In this document: piece after piece, positions 34,670 through 45,250 of the stretch
Layout: every line of letters begins with the position of its first letter
Position numbering within the stretch: position 1 is the stretch's first letter
Assembly: GCA_964030785.1 (NCBI GenBank)
Contig: OZ034975.1
Coordinates: forward strand, 45,415,569 to 45,479,568
Reading direction: 5' to 3'
DNA: 64,000 nucleotides
Origin: Siderastrea siderea
Lineage: Eukaryota > Cnidaria > Anthozoa > Scleractinia > Rhizangiidae
Notes under the pieces: generated by a model
Told to the model about the DNA's origin: nothing
The model's input: the letters and a program-made list of their open reading frames with translations, nothing else
The model's database searches: none
Translations under genes and position numbers: made by a program

Positions 34670-35276
34670 ACAGGCGGCCCAAGCTCACCGTGAGAGGAGT
34701 TGAAATAATTAACATAATACTCTTTTGAAATACGCGAAACGTGACTCTCGCCTGGTGGCATATGGAGGTGTTGTGTTACAACGGTTCGTATTTATAAAGG
34801 TTTGTATGGGAGAAAACGCTTTCGAATTTATAGCTAAATATAATGATATTTTGACAACAAAATCAACTTACCTCAATGTCTTGTCGTTATGTCTGTTGTT
34901 ATCTCGCTTCTCAGGACGATCCGAGGCGTTTTAAGCGAGTTATGCCATTTTGGGTTTCCACTGCTAAGAAGCAGTGGAAACCCAAAATGGCATAACTCGC
35001 TTAAAACGCCTCGGATCGGCCTGAGAAGCGAGATAACAACAGACATAACGACAAGACATTGAGGTAAGTTGATTTTATTGTCAAAATATCATTATATTTA
35101 GCTATAAATTCGAAAGCGTTTTCTCCCATACAAACCTTTATAAAATACGAACGTTAACCGTTGTAACACAACACCTCCAAATGCCACCAGGCGAGAGTCA
35201 CGTTTCGCGTATTTCAAAAGAGTATTTATAGGTTAATTACTTCAACTCCTCTCATCGTGAGCTTGGGCTGCCTGTG
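34670..35276. mobile_element. 607-bp foldback element with 7-bp target duplication
   Basis: A near-perfect inverted repeat with arms of about 300 bp. The left arm starts CACAGGCGGCCCAAGCTCAC and the right arm ends GTGAGCTTGGGCTGCCTGTG. The centre is CCACTGCT-aaga-AGCAGTGG around 34967. TTCAGAG occurs immediately outside both ends (34663-34669 and 35277-35283). Arm differences are few (for example GGACGATCC against GGATCGGCC), so the element is young. It has no transposase, and the short frames inside are products of the symmetry. Confidence 0.9.
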
Positions 35277-38200
35277 TTCAGAGTTAGCTATTAGTGGTAA
35301 TATTTTTATATGCTTGTATTGTAGTCTATTTATGAATAGGGTGATTTGTTTTTATATGGGGTTACAGAACGCTGTTACAAATCGTCCTTATGGCCTTTTT
35401 TTAAATTGTCTGTAATAATTTTGCCATTAAATTGTAATAAACAAATTTTTAATTTACGGTTTTATACTTGACTCGATCCACCAGAAAGGTGGTTGTTCAC
35501 TGTCCCAAACAACAACAGGATTCTTTTTTCAGTGGCTTTATTTGGCGTTTTTTGCGTCGTCTGACCCGCCTTTGAAATATGAAAATAAAATAAAAAACTC
35601 CACCTAGGTTGAAGTTAAGCAGGGGCATTTCTTATCACAGTAGCTTATCTTCTTTAGTTCTTGTATGAAGTGTGCCCGGCGGCTTTTATTTATCTGATAA
35701 TTGGCAGTGTCCGGTGCAGCATCTTTGTGCAACCTTAGTCGCTTTGTGGTTTGGTAACTTGCCATTTTCATCTTGCAAATATGATTGAAAAACCATTTTT
35801 TAAAATTTATTTTATCGGTGCTTTCCCCGAGCACATGCCAAGAACATAACAGCTACAAGAGAAATAGGCTGCAAACCGGTCGCTTTCGACCGCGCTCGTT
35901 CCCCAACAACGAAAAACAACTGACTGTTTAGCATTTTTCAAGAAACCTTTTTTAACTCACTCACTAAGATGGAGCAGTTTTCTTTTTTTTAGTAAAAAAC
36001 AAAAGCAATTAAATCATCTAGCCAATCACCTGCCACGAAAAGTACAATCAACTCTTAATTTGCTGTTAGTTAAGTGTATCTTTCAACCAACCGATCAGAA
36101 ATTATTGTTCTGCTTCTGTTTTTTTGCTTGTTTTTTTTGTTTGTTTGTTTGTTGGTTGGTTGGTTTACACACCCGCAGAGGTGAGCAAACATAGGGACGC
36201 CAGGAAGCTCTCGGAAGGCTTCACAATATCGGCTGAGAGGACAACAAAACAACAAACAAACAACAAAAACAACGACGCTAGCCTGCGGAAAACAATAGAG
36301 CCTCGTGGTATTAAACAAGGTCCAATGAAATTAGAGCTTCGAGCCTGCTGAAACATAGAGACACAAGGCAGTATATTATCATAGTGAACCATTGTTTCAG
36401 TCGATTCTAGTGTAAATTTATGTGGTATGCTTGTATCTAGAAGGGGGCTTAACCAAAATGATAACTTGTTACCAAATTTTTTATGGGCTTATTAGCGGTA
36501 TTTTACAGTAGTAAAATACAAGAGGGGTCATACAAGGTTTCTCAGTGTCGACTGGGGAAAATATACAGGTATAGTTTTGTACAACTAGTCTTCTCAAGGC
36601 GAAAGTTGGAGTGACAATTTTTTAAACTGCCCTTTTGCCGTAATGCCTGCCTTTCACTGAGTTTCACTTGTTCGTTGACGTCTGGCCGGGCAACTTAATA
36701 AGATCATGATTTGACAACAAAAAGGAATGTCGTTTGTTTTTTCCGTTATGTGGTGCTCTACAAAGAAGCGTTTTGTATTCTCCTGGTAGGGAGTGCAAGC
36801 AGTATATCAAAAGCCAGAGACTCATTGTCTACTCCGCGGCTATGATGAAACAGATGAGGACAAAGCATTCATGTATGTGATAGAGTAAATTTCTTGTAAT
36901 TGATCCACAAACATCCCATCCACGGATTCCACACCGGAGGACCACTCGGTACGATCGTGGAAATTTAGCATAACTTGAATAATGAAATAAAACGAAAAAC
37001 TGTAAGGGTCAAGAATCCAACTAAATGCTTTTAATCGCATAGAGATAGAGTGCCGACAGAAAATAATTATGACCGCACTCCGGCCGCGAGATGAAGGCAA
37101 TCCGCGTCCCATCTGTGTCTGTTTCGCGCGCAAGTGAGCTTGTATCGCTACTAAACAGCTAAAGGCTGTCGACCATGTTTAATTTTCCATTTCCCATGAA
37201 CCCAGTCCCCATTCCCCGCATTAGTGTAACGTCCCATCGAAAAAACATCACTCAGCACTTGTATCAAGAATTCTAATTTTAACTAGTGTTGCGATATCGT
37301 ATTCTTGATCGAGATACGAGACTCAAGGACTGCTTCCATTTATCTGCGATTTTGTTTTGCATTTTCGTTAACATCAAGATCGTTTACCATCCTTTTCATG
37401 TCTTCTCAAATAAAAATTGCTTGTTAGCACGAAAAAATAATGTTCTTCTAGCCTTCTTTGTATTACATATCCATCGCGTGATTTTGGATTGAAATCCTCA
37501 CCATGGTCTGACAACCATTTACCCCTGAAGGGTCACGGAACATTAGGGAACCTTTTAATTTACAATTCCATGTCAGTTTCACTGACAGATCAAACGAGTA
37601 ATTCGCCGAGATCTGTTTGCTACAAGTACACTCAAGTTATCATGGACAGCTGTATGTTTGCCCTACAGCTATGAGAAACAGAACATGAATTCCTAAATGG
37701 ATGTTGGAGGAAAATGAGCTGAGTTTACGTAAAATGGCAATCCGGAAGTCGCTTGGTTTTACAGGGTTTTGGAGTGTTCCTAAAATAAGCTTTTACAAGA
37801 GGTTTATTTTGTAAGTAAACCCACAAAAATACGTGAGGTATATTGCATTTCAGTTTCGGTGAGGTAAATTCAATTGCCGCGAGCTTTGACTGGATAATAG
37901 CTACTAGTATTTGAGGTTTTGGGGTGTTCCTTATATTAACCTTTCAAGAGGTTTATTTTGTCCGCAGAAAACCTACAGAGACGTGGTTTGTATTGTATTC
38001 GGTGCTCAATTCAATGGGACTTTAATAGCCTCTAGTACGTTTTTGACCAATGAGACCTCCGCATAAAATTCAAATCAATATCAGTATTTATCAATAACTG
38101 GACGTTATCATTTTAGAAGCCAATTCGATCTTGAATCGAAGCGATGACACAGGTTACGGATTGTTGTTATTTTTGCTGGGGAGGGACGCTGATTTAAACA

Positions 38201-38404
38201 GTTTAAAGAAGAATATCGTGAATTAATATCCTAAAAAAAAATAAACAACTTGTGCCAACCAAGCGTATTATTTGTTTCTGTAAACACTGTGAGTTTTTCA
38301 GATTAGTCACGGAAGTCACCTCAGATTGACCTTACCTTCTGCAAAACTGAAATTCCAGCTTAGATAAAATTAAAAAGCAAAAAGCACCAACGTAGTTTTC
38401 AACA

Positions 38405-38640
38405 GTTCATTTGAATGGTCACACTTTTTGATTTCATCCACAGACTCAAAATTTAGAACCACCCTGCAGCGCGTAATAAACAGCACCACAGGAAAGTACT
38501 GCTCAGTAGCTTTCATTTGAATTTAATTGAGACACGAAGGGATTTAATCCACAGACTCAAAAGTTAGAACCACCTTGTACAGCAAATAAGCAACGCCTCA
38601 GGAAAGTTTCTAGATTTTATCCACGGAATAAAACATTACA
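38405..38640 (-). repeat. 106-bp monomers, two reverse copies
   Basis: TTTGAATGGTCACACTTTTT, CATCCACAGACTCAAAA, TTAGAACCACCCTGCAG, TAATAAACAGCACCACAGGA, AAGTACTGCTCAGTAGCTTT is the exact reverse of the 7096-7920 monomer. A second, more decayed copy follows. Confidence 0.85.
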
Positions 38641-39779
38641 GCTACACTTAATGCATGAATTAGGCTAAGTGTTAGTTAAGCTTTTGAACATTGGCATAAG
38701 TATGCCCATGTGTGAAAACCACACGGTATAATATTTGGCAATGGCGTGATCAGGTCTTTAATAAAACGCCAAAACGACCGACATTTTGGCTTCTATTAAT
38801 TGACAAGAGAGTGTTGACATTAAACAATCATCGTTACCTTCAATTTCCACTCACGCGATTTTTCGTGTTAATTATTTACACATTTCTTTTAACTCTTCCA
38901 AGTCACGCGAAAGGTATCTTTGCTTTTTTGTCGTATGTTTTGCACGCGATTTTACATGTTATCTTTTATAACTAATTACACATTTGAGTTTTCAGTATAC
39001 CATAGGGGTACACCAAATGGCAATGCAGTGAAATAAAAATCCTGTCTCAGAAGTGTTGTTGTTATGTTTTCGGAGTAACTTGTATTATTAAAAATACCAA
39101 GAAAATTGAAAAGGAAACCTTTTAAAGAGGAGAAGAATATCACATAAGAGGGGCCATTACTAGAAGTTTCCATTTTTAGCAAAAACTTCGATTAGCTTTA
39201 TTTTTTCATGAAAAATTAGCGACTTCTAATTTCAGAGCCTGGCGGATGGATTCAGCGGTGGTTTCTTAAGATGTTAAAGACGCATCATAGAGATATGCTC
39301 TTAATCACTTAATCACTTTTTGAAAAACTATTTGCAGACTTCTAAATTAGCGATCTTACATGAATCGCATAGAGTGACTAAAACGTTTGAAATAGCGTCG
39401 ACTAGCCAGTAGTCCTCGCAAAAATATTTCAAATTGTTTTCCCTGGCATACCGGCGACTCCATTGTGGCGAAGAAGGATGCTAAAGGAAAGCTTACTGGC
39501 ATTGAATAAACTCTGATTTTCTGCGAGCTATAATTAGATTACAAAACACAGTAATAAGCTAAAAATTTTTTTCCGTTGTTTACTAAAAAATCACGAAATT
39601 TTTAGATCTTTGCAGAAAACTTAAATACATATCTGACAGTAAGTTAACTTACCTAAACAAATTAAAACTGAACATATCTTTTCTGTTTCAAATTATAGAT
39701 GATATCAGAGATCACTTAAGTGTATTATAAAGATGGCAACATATTTCAAGTAGTCATGACACGTTCTGATTAACTCTTC

Positions 39780-39990
39780 CATTCCTGGACTGGAGTTTAT
39801 CAAACCTCCAGGGATGAAATGTTAGGTGTGGCCATTCATCACTGGACGGTACTTTCCCGTGACACTGTCTATTGTTGTGTTCAATGTGGGTCCGTAAATT
39901 TCTGGGTCTGTTTAAACCAAGCTGAGTGCAACCATATTTACATGAAAGCTATACTGAGCACTTCAGTTTCATAGGGTGATAATGGTTTAC
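39780..39990 (+). repeat. Diverged 106-bp monomers
   Basis: GGATGAAATGTTAGGTGTGG, CCATTCATCACTGGACGGTA, CTTTCCCGTGACACTGTCTA and TTGTGTTCAATGTGGGT keep monomer order with many changes. A partial second copy contains CATGAAAGCTATACTGAGCA. Confidence 0.6.
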
Positions 39991-40429
39991 ACCATTCGGT
40001 TCGAGTTAAAATTAAATACAAGATTCAACATGGTCAGTACCAAAACTCTTCTTAACATCCGCTCTAGAGGATTAACCATCTCTCTTTTTCCGTGTTCCTT
40101 TACTGTTATTTTTTTCGGTAAATTAAATAGGTGAACAATGTAACGACCTGTGACTAGCAAGAGATGAGAATGAAAGCCTTTTTGTCGCTATGCTGACAGC
40201 TCAATGCCGCAGCCAAATCCCCAATTAGTTTAGTTTATCCCCTAAAGGGCTTCACCCCTGCCTGCAGTAGCCTTTGCCTGAAACTGATTAAGGACGCCGT
40301 TTCTTTTTCCTTCCATGGAAAGCCAAAACCACAGTTAACCACATCTAAAAGTTTGGCAATGACAACAAACGCAAACAATTCAATGAATCAGCCTGAACTC
40401 AAAGCAAAATTAAAAACATGCAACCGATG

Positions 40430-40683
40430 CCAAGCGTGGGAAACTGTGAAACTGGTGCCAAGCGCGGGAAAATGTACAACCTATTGGGCAAGCGCGGGAA
40501 AATGTGCAACCTATTGGGCAAGCGCAGGAAAATGTACAACCTATTGGGCAAGCGCGGGAAAATGTGTAACCTATTGGGCAAGCGCGGGAAAATGTACAAC
40601 CTATTGGGCAAGCGCGGGAAAATGTGCAACCTATTGGGCAAGCGCAGGAAAATGTGCAACCGGTGCCAAGGGCAGGAAAATGA
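40430..40683 (+). repeat. 30-bp GCGCGGGAAAA tandem array (about 8 copies)
   Basis: The unit CAAGCGCGGGAAAATGTACA followed by ACCTATTGGG repeats with exact 30-base spacing (AGCGCGGGAA or AGCGCAGGAA at 40461, 40491, 40521, 40551, 40581, 40611, 40641). Outer copies are diverged (AGCGTGGGAA at 40432). Since 30 is divisible by three, several frames on both strands stay open with ten-residue periodicity; these are not genes. The array continues beyond the inserted element at 40692-41203. Each perfect unit contains TTTCCCGC on the minus strand, which fits the E2F site TTTSSCGC (inference). Confidence 0.9.
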
Positions 40684-40691
40684 GCAACTGG

Positions 40692-41203
40692 TAGGCCTAG
40701 CTACAAAAATCCCGAAAAATGGCCTAAAAATCTTTCCGGAATGTCTCCATAAATGTTCTAAAAATCCCCGGTTTTAACTCTAAAAATCCCATAAAAACTG
40801 CTAAAAATCCTATGATATTAAAAAAAAAAACTCTGTGACCTGTGATGAAAATTCGATGGCACTGGTAGGCTTTCTGCTAGCGCCCTCAGTCTCAGCCAAA
40901 TCAACAAGGCGAACAAGCTCTGTTGAGCTCACCGACAGCAAGGAATGCTGGATTATGGGTAAAACCGCTGACGGATACTGTGAGGGGGGATCAAAACATT
41001 GCAAACAAAGGCTTCAGGATCGCTTGTGACGAGACGTTTCCAAGTTTAAAGCTTTTTTGTAACAAATAAACAAACAAACCTTGAAAATATTCACCAAAAT
41101 CTCTAAAAACCCCTCCACACCTCTAAAAATCCTGTAGTTTTCTAAAAGTCCCGTGAAGTTCTAAAAATCCCGAAAAAAGTCTTGATTTTTGTAGCTAGGC
41201 CTA
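40692..41203. mobile_element. 512-bp hAT-like non-autonomous element
   Basis: Perfect 20-bp terminal inverted repeats: TAGGCCTAGCTACAAAAATC at 40692-40711 and its complement at 41184-41203. An 8-bp target duplication GCAACTGG occurs at 40684-40691 and 41204-41211. It interrupts the GCGCGGGAAAA repeat region, which resumes as TGCCAAGTGCGGGAAAACGT. Internal subterminal words CTAAAAATCCC recur on both sides. The 8-bp duplication fits hAT transposases. The middle (about 40840-41040) is non-repetitive and may be captured DNA. Confidence 0.9.
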
Positions 41204-41270
41204 GCAACTGGTGCCAAGTGCGGGAAAACGTGCAACCATTGCAAAGCGCGGGAAAACCTGCAATCACTAC
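41204..41270 (+). repeat. Right remainder of the GCGCGGGAAAA repeat
   Basis: Two further diverged units, TGCCAAGTGCGGGAAAACGT and TGCAAAGCGCGGGAAAACCT, follow the inserted element. Confidence 0.75.
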
Positions 41271-41884
41271 TGCTTGATTCCCCACCTGATTGGTTGAAAA
41301 TATCAAGAAAGCAAGTATTTTGGCAGTGGATTGGTAATTGCTCTATCTGTCGGATGCACCTGCCCACATGCGGTGTAAGGAGGACAGAGCGAAAAAAAAA
41401 CACATCTGAAAAGGAAGAGAACCCTCTTGCTAAATTAAAGAGCAGTAACTTTAATTAAAAAGCAATTTAAAGATTGTCGTTTAAATACTTAAACAAATAC
41501 ATGTGCTTGCAAACCGGGAACTGAGGGGGCGGAAAAGGGAAAAGGGAACCTAAATCCCCGCCCCCGTTTATTCCCAAGTATAAATAATTCCTAACCGGAA
41601 GTCTGGCTTTATGGTTTGTGACAAACTGCACGTTTAAATGTCGGGTTTTTTGGCTTTTCGCTAAAGAGGTTGCCGCTAACAGTAAGAGACGGAAGGTATC
41701 TGGGTGGGATATGTTGATGACGAACTCATGGCAAAGGCAGCAGCTTCTCACTTCTGAGGTTTTCAAAAGAGTTCTTGTAAATCAAATAAAGAAAACTGAA
41801 AATAAAACAATAGCACAGTCTCAGACGGAAGAACTACTGTACTTGTAGTTTCCATCTATTAGCGTGGTCACACTAAGGACTTTC

Positions 41885-42050
41885 GTCCACAGACTTCCCT
41901 ACATACGTTAGAACCACCTTACACAGCATAATAAACAGCACCACTGGAAAGTACTGCGGCCGCTCAATAGCTTTCATTTTCACGGACTCTTTCATTTGAA
42001 TTGTCAGGATTTCAGTCAGAACCCACAGACTCAAAAGTTTTAACCGTGTA
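41885..42050 (-). repeat. 106-bp monomer, reverse copies
   Basis: GTTAGAACCACCTTACACAG, CATAATAAACAGCACCACTG and GAAAGTACTGC, then TAGCTTTCATTTTCACGG and CAGAACCCACAGACTCAAAA. The order is reverse relative to the array at 7096. Confidence 0.75.
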
Positions 42051-42467
42051 CAGATCAATAAATAGTCCGACAAGAACATTTGGAGGAAAGCATTGCCGTT
42101 GGTTCAAAGGTTAGCGATGAAACTACAAAAATTGCACAATTTAACCTTAGACACCAGGAGAGTCAGGAGAGACTTCTTTTTGCATCAGTTATTTTCAAGC
42201 ATCCACTTCAGTTTACTCCCATAACTTTATGGAACCACGCAAAGGTTCCTAAAATAGCGTAAATTACCTGAAATAACAAAAACAACTAGCAATATATTCA
42301 TTCAGGCGTGTTCAAAAAGGCGACAAGAGAGTGGAATTGCCTCACGTATTGCATGCTACTAAGAGAATATCAGATGATATATCCTATTGATGTTACATCT
42401 TGCCGCTGATAAGGAAGACAAGAAATTCCTTTGTATTGAAATCGAGCAGGGTATCAAGCGCGCAATA

Positions 42468-42498
42468 AATAAAATAAATAAATAAATAAATAAATAAA
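42468..42498. repeat. (AAAT)n microsatellite
   Basis: About seven AAATA-type units in a row. Confidence 0.85.
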
Positions 42499-43059
42499 AT
42501 ATGCCCGGTGCATGGGAGTAGAATCGCCCTAAGACTGGTGTCGTAGCTTAGGTAGAAAACGTGCATGAAATATTGACACGTTTACAGAACTGATAGGACT
42601 CGGTTGAAAAGTTAAGTTTTTGTTTTTTCAAACTTTTCAAAGAACCATGTTTTCTATCGTTTGTAAATGGATTATTTGGGTTGGCCGACCGACGAAAGGT
42701 ACGGGAAAAATGAAACTTGTAATACCTTTGCACTGGCTTTTGTCTCTTTCTCGCCGGGCTGTTTCGAAGAATAACAACAACCTTTAGACACTGAAAAGAA
42801 ATAGCCCGCGTAGCGCTTCCGAGAGGGCGAACAAGTCCCGACTTTCGCCACAGTTGGATACCGAATACCTGTGTGTCTCTAATCCTCTTTACCTCAGACC
42901 CAAATATTTTGCGTTGTGTGGCTCCCTGCATTCAAAGTTTTTATCTGAGAGTTTCCATACCTTGAAATCATGCTTGAAATCTTTGTTCTTTAATAGTTTT
43001 GAACGTTAAGACCCATACCCTTTTTCAGCCCCCCACCCTCTCCCCGAAAAAAAGCCTCA

Positions 43060-43170
43060 ACCAAAACCCTTTATCGTCGCACATACTTGCAATCAATGGC
43101 TTTTACAAGAGAGTACCAAAACCCTTTATCGTCGCATATACTTACTTACAATGGCTTTTACAAGAGAGTA
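43060..43170 (+). repeat. Two-copy tandem repeat of about 54 bp
   Basis: AACCCTTTATCGTCGCACAT and AATGGCTTTTACAAGAGAGT are repeated as AACCCTTTATCGTCGCATAT and AATGGCTTTTACAAGAGAGT. The copies differ by small indels. It lies in an unsupported open frame. Confidence 0.8.
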
Positions 43171-45164
43171 CCCCTCTCTCTGGGACTTTGGTGCCCTTGG
43201 ATCTAATCACCTACCATATCTATTCGGTATCGATGAAAAGCTTTATAGTTCGTGTTTATTTAACGTATGTAGAAAGCAAATTTTCAGCAAAATACACTGA
43301 TAAAGACCAGGTGGACCTTGCGGGTGGAATGGGGTACAGAGCAATTGGAACACGAGACGCGGCTTCTCAGACATAAAAAAAAAAGATAATGAGAGTTGAT
43401 GGTTTTGTCATAATGTTAAAATGTAGACAAAGCTAAATCGCTAATCTGTCTCAGTACAGCGGCTACATGTGTTATAATGCTCGCGCCGCCGGCAGGTAAG
43501 TGATAACAGGTTATCAGCACCACGTGCTATACACAATACGGTCTTTTATCTCTCTCTTTGCAAGTTACCATCATTGCAGATACCATACGGCACTGTGGCT
43601 CTCTTTGTTGCAGGTAATTTTGACAAAATAAGGAGAGGAGGTTGGCATCACTTGGGGCAACAGGCTGGTATTAAGCTGTCATTTTACTTGTCACACTTTA
43701 GATTTTTACCCATAGACTCAAAAGTTTTAAAAACTGACAGAGACTCTTGGACTTGAACGTGACAACCCACCTGTGTGGATCTAAACAACGACGATTGCGA
43801 AAATAAAGGAGAACATGCAAATATATGCACCCATAGAAACTTTACATGACAGCTATCATTAAACCGGCTCTCGGAAATCCGGCCCTCAATGCATTTTTTT
43901 CTTGCCGTTTTCTCGTTCGAATATTTTGAGGGATATGTCGTCTAGTGACGGCTGGCTTTGCAATTGAATATGAAACCCGCGAGTCTCTCTACCGCAATGT
44001 GCTATTGAAATCAATGAAGAAAACGCGTTTTAAAGTCGTGGTATGCAAGACACTGTCGCCCCATCTCTCTGAACCCGAGTGCACTGATGCCAGTTTGCGA
44101 AGGCGGTTGGGGTCCGTCAGAGCTCCATACATGTATCATAACAATACCGCTACATAACTATTCCAGATCATAACATAAAACTTGTATACCTCACTTCAGG
44201 CCGGTTTGCAAAAATGGTCAAAATCTATACAAGTGGATTTCTCTATGATCTAAGCTAACCGGACCACTAAACAAGCAGAGCCAATTTACAGTTGGATTTT
44301 TGAGTACATCATTTTCTAAACAAAATTTAAAAAAATGCAAAGCTGATCCGGCAAACAGCTATAGGGAGTGTCTTCTTTACATACCCAATATTTCAGTCAG
44401 GCAGAACTCACCTTCATCAGGCTAGAACAAAATACAAACTGGTACCCGATTTCACACCATTTTGGCTCGTGAATCGTGCCCCGTGAAGCTAAACGTACCC
44501 ATAGAGCTTATAATAACTAGGGAGTGGTACGCACAAGTTGTTTTATTTCTGCTACAGAAGCCATAAATAGAGATTAACGGCGTCAGTTTGTTACGTAGCG
44601 AACTCGGATCGGAGATAGATGTATTCAGCTAAAACTACTCTCCAGTTTCCTTTCCGTTTCAGAGCAGTCCACTTCCGATATTTGAGATTCCGAGGCTTAA
44701 GGGAACGAAACAAAAGAAAGTACTTCATTATCCCTCGATCCTCAATGTGAACTCTTTTGTCTTACTCCCCAAAAGCCTCTTATTCGAGTTAGCATTTTAA
44801 TATATCGAAAATGGACTAATGGCCCGTTTTTTGTTTCATTTTGAATTGACTCGGTCAGTTCGGTAGACCACTTTGCTTTAAACAAACATATCATGTTTAA
44901 CCTTTTAAGCAATTCGCAGTTTATGACTGAGGAATTCACTGTACATAAAATTAAAACATTTCAAATGTTAGTCAGAACTCAACCAAAACAGCATGCAATT
45001 GATTTTTTTAAACAAGTATTCAGGAGAATTGGTAAACTGTCTAAAATTAAAGTTTGGTGTATAAATAAAAGAAACTTCTTCACTAACTGACTTTCCGGAT
45101 CGCTTTAATCCCCTCCCAGTTGTTAAGACCCTGGGTCGTGTGTATGGACCCCACTAACATTCTA

Positions 45165-45250
45165 CCCGGGCAATTCTAACTTTTGAATCTGAGATGAAAT
45201 TCTGAAATGCGACCATTCAAATAAAAGCTACAGAGCAGTGCTGGTTCTGG
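45165..45250 (+). repeat. 106-bp monomer, single forward copy
   Basis: CTAACTTTTGAATCTGAGAT, GAAATTCTGAAATGCGACCA, TTCAAATAAAAGCTACAGAG, CAGTGCTGGTTCTGG. Clear match to the monomer, with the end lost. Confidence 0.75.

Larger units (their letters stand above)
35277..40429. other. Intergenic, sparse repeats only
   Basis: Contains reverse copies of the 106-bp monomer (38405-38640), diverged forward ones (39780-39990) and simple TTTG/TTGG runs near 36120-36165. Frames at 35604-35834, 36070-36392 and 36840-37133 lack codon or splice support. No gene recognised. Confidence 0.4.

Noticed and set aside
34725..34934. 69-codon frame in the foldback arm
   Set aside because: Lies in one arm of a perfect palindrome; no family resemblance.
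35604..35834. 76-codon minus-strand frame (MASYQTTKRLRLHKD...)
   Set aside because: Looks somewhat protein-like but is isolated, short and unsupported by motifs or splice context.
36840..37133. 97-codon minus-strand frame
   Set aside because: No recognisable domain; could be a chance frame beside a GC-richer patch.
40430..40690. CRISPR-like array of 30-bp units
   Set aside because: The units are contiguous with no unique spacers, and the genome is clearly eukaryotic.
40353..40777. Frames with a ten-residue repeat (CTTYWASAGK and others)
   Set aside because: Product of the 30-bp tandem array; open in several frames on both strands at once.
42548..43376. Frames at 42548-42931 (-) and 42999-43376 (+)
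   Set aside because: The plus frame contains a tandem duplication and both lack domain or splice support.
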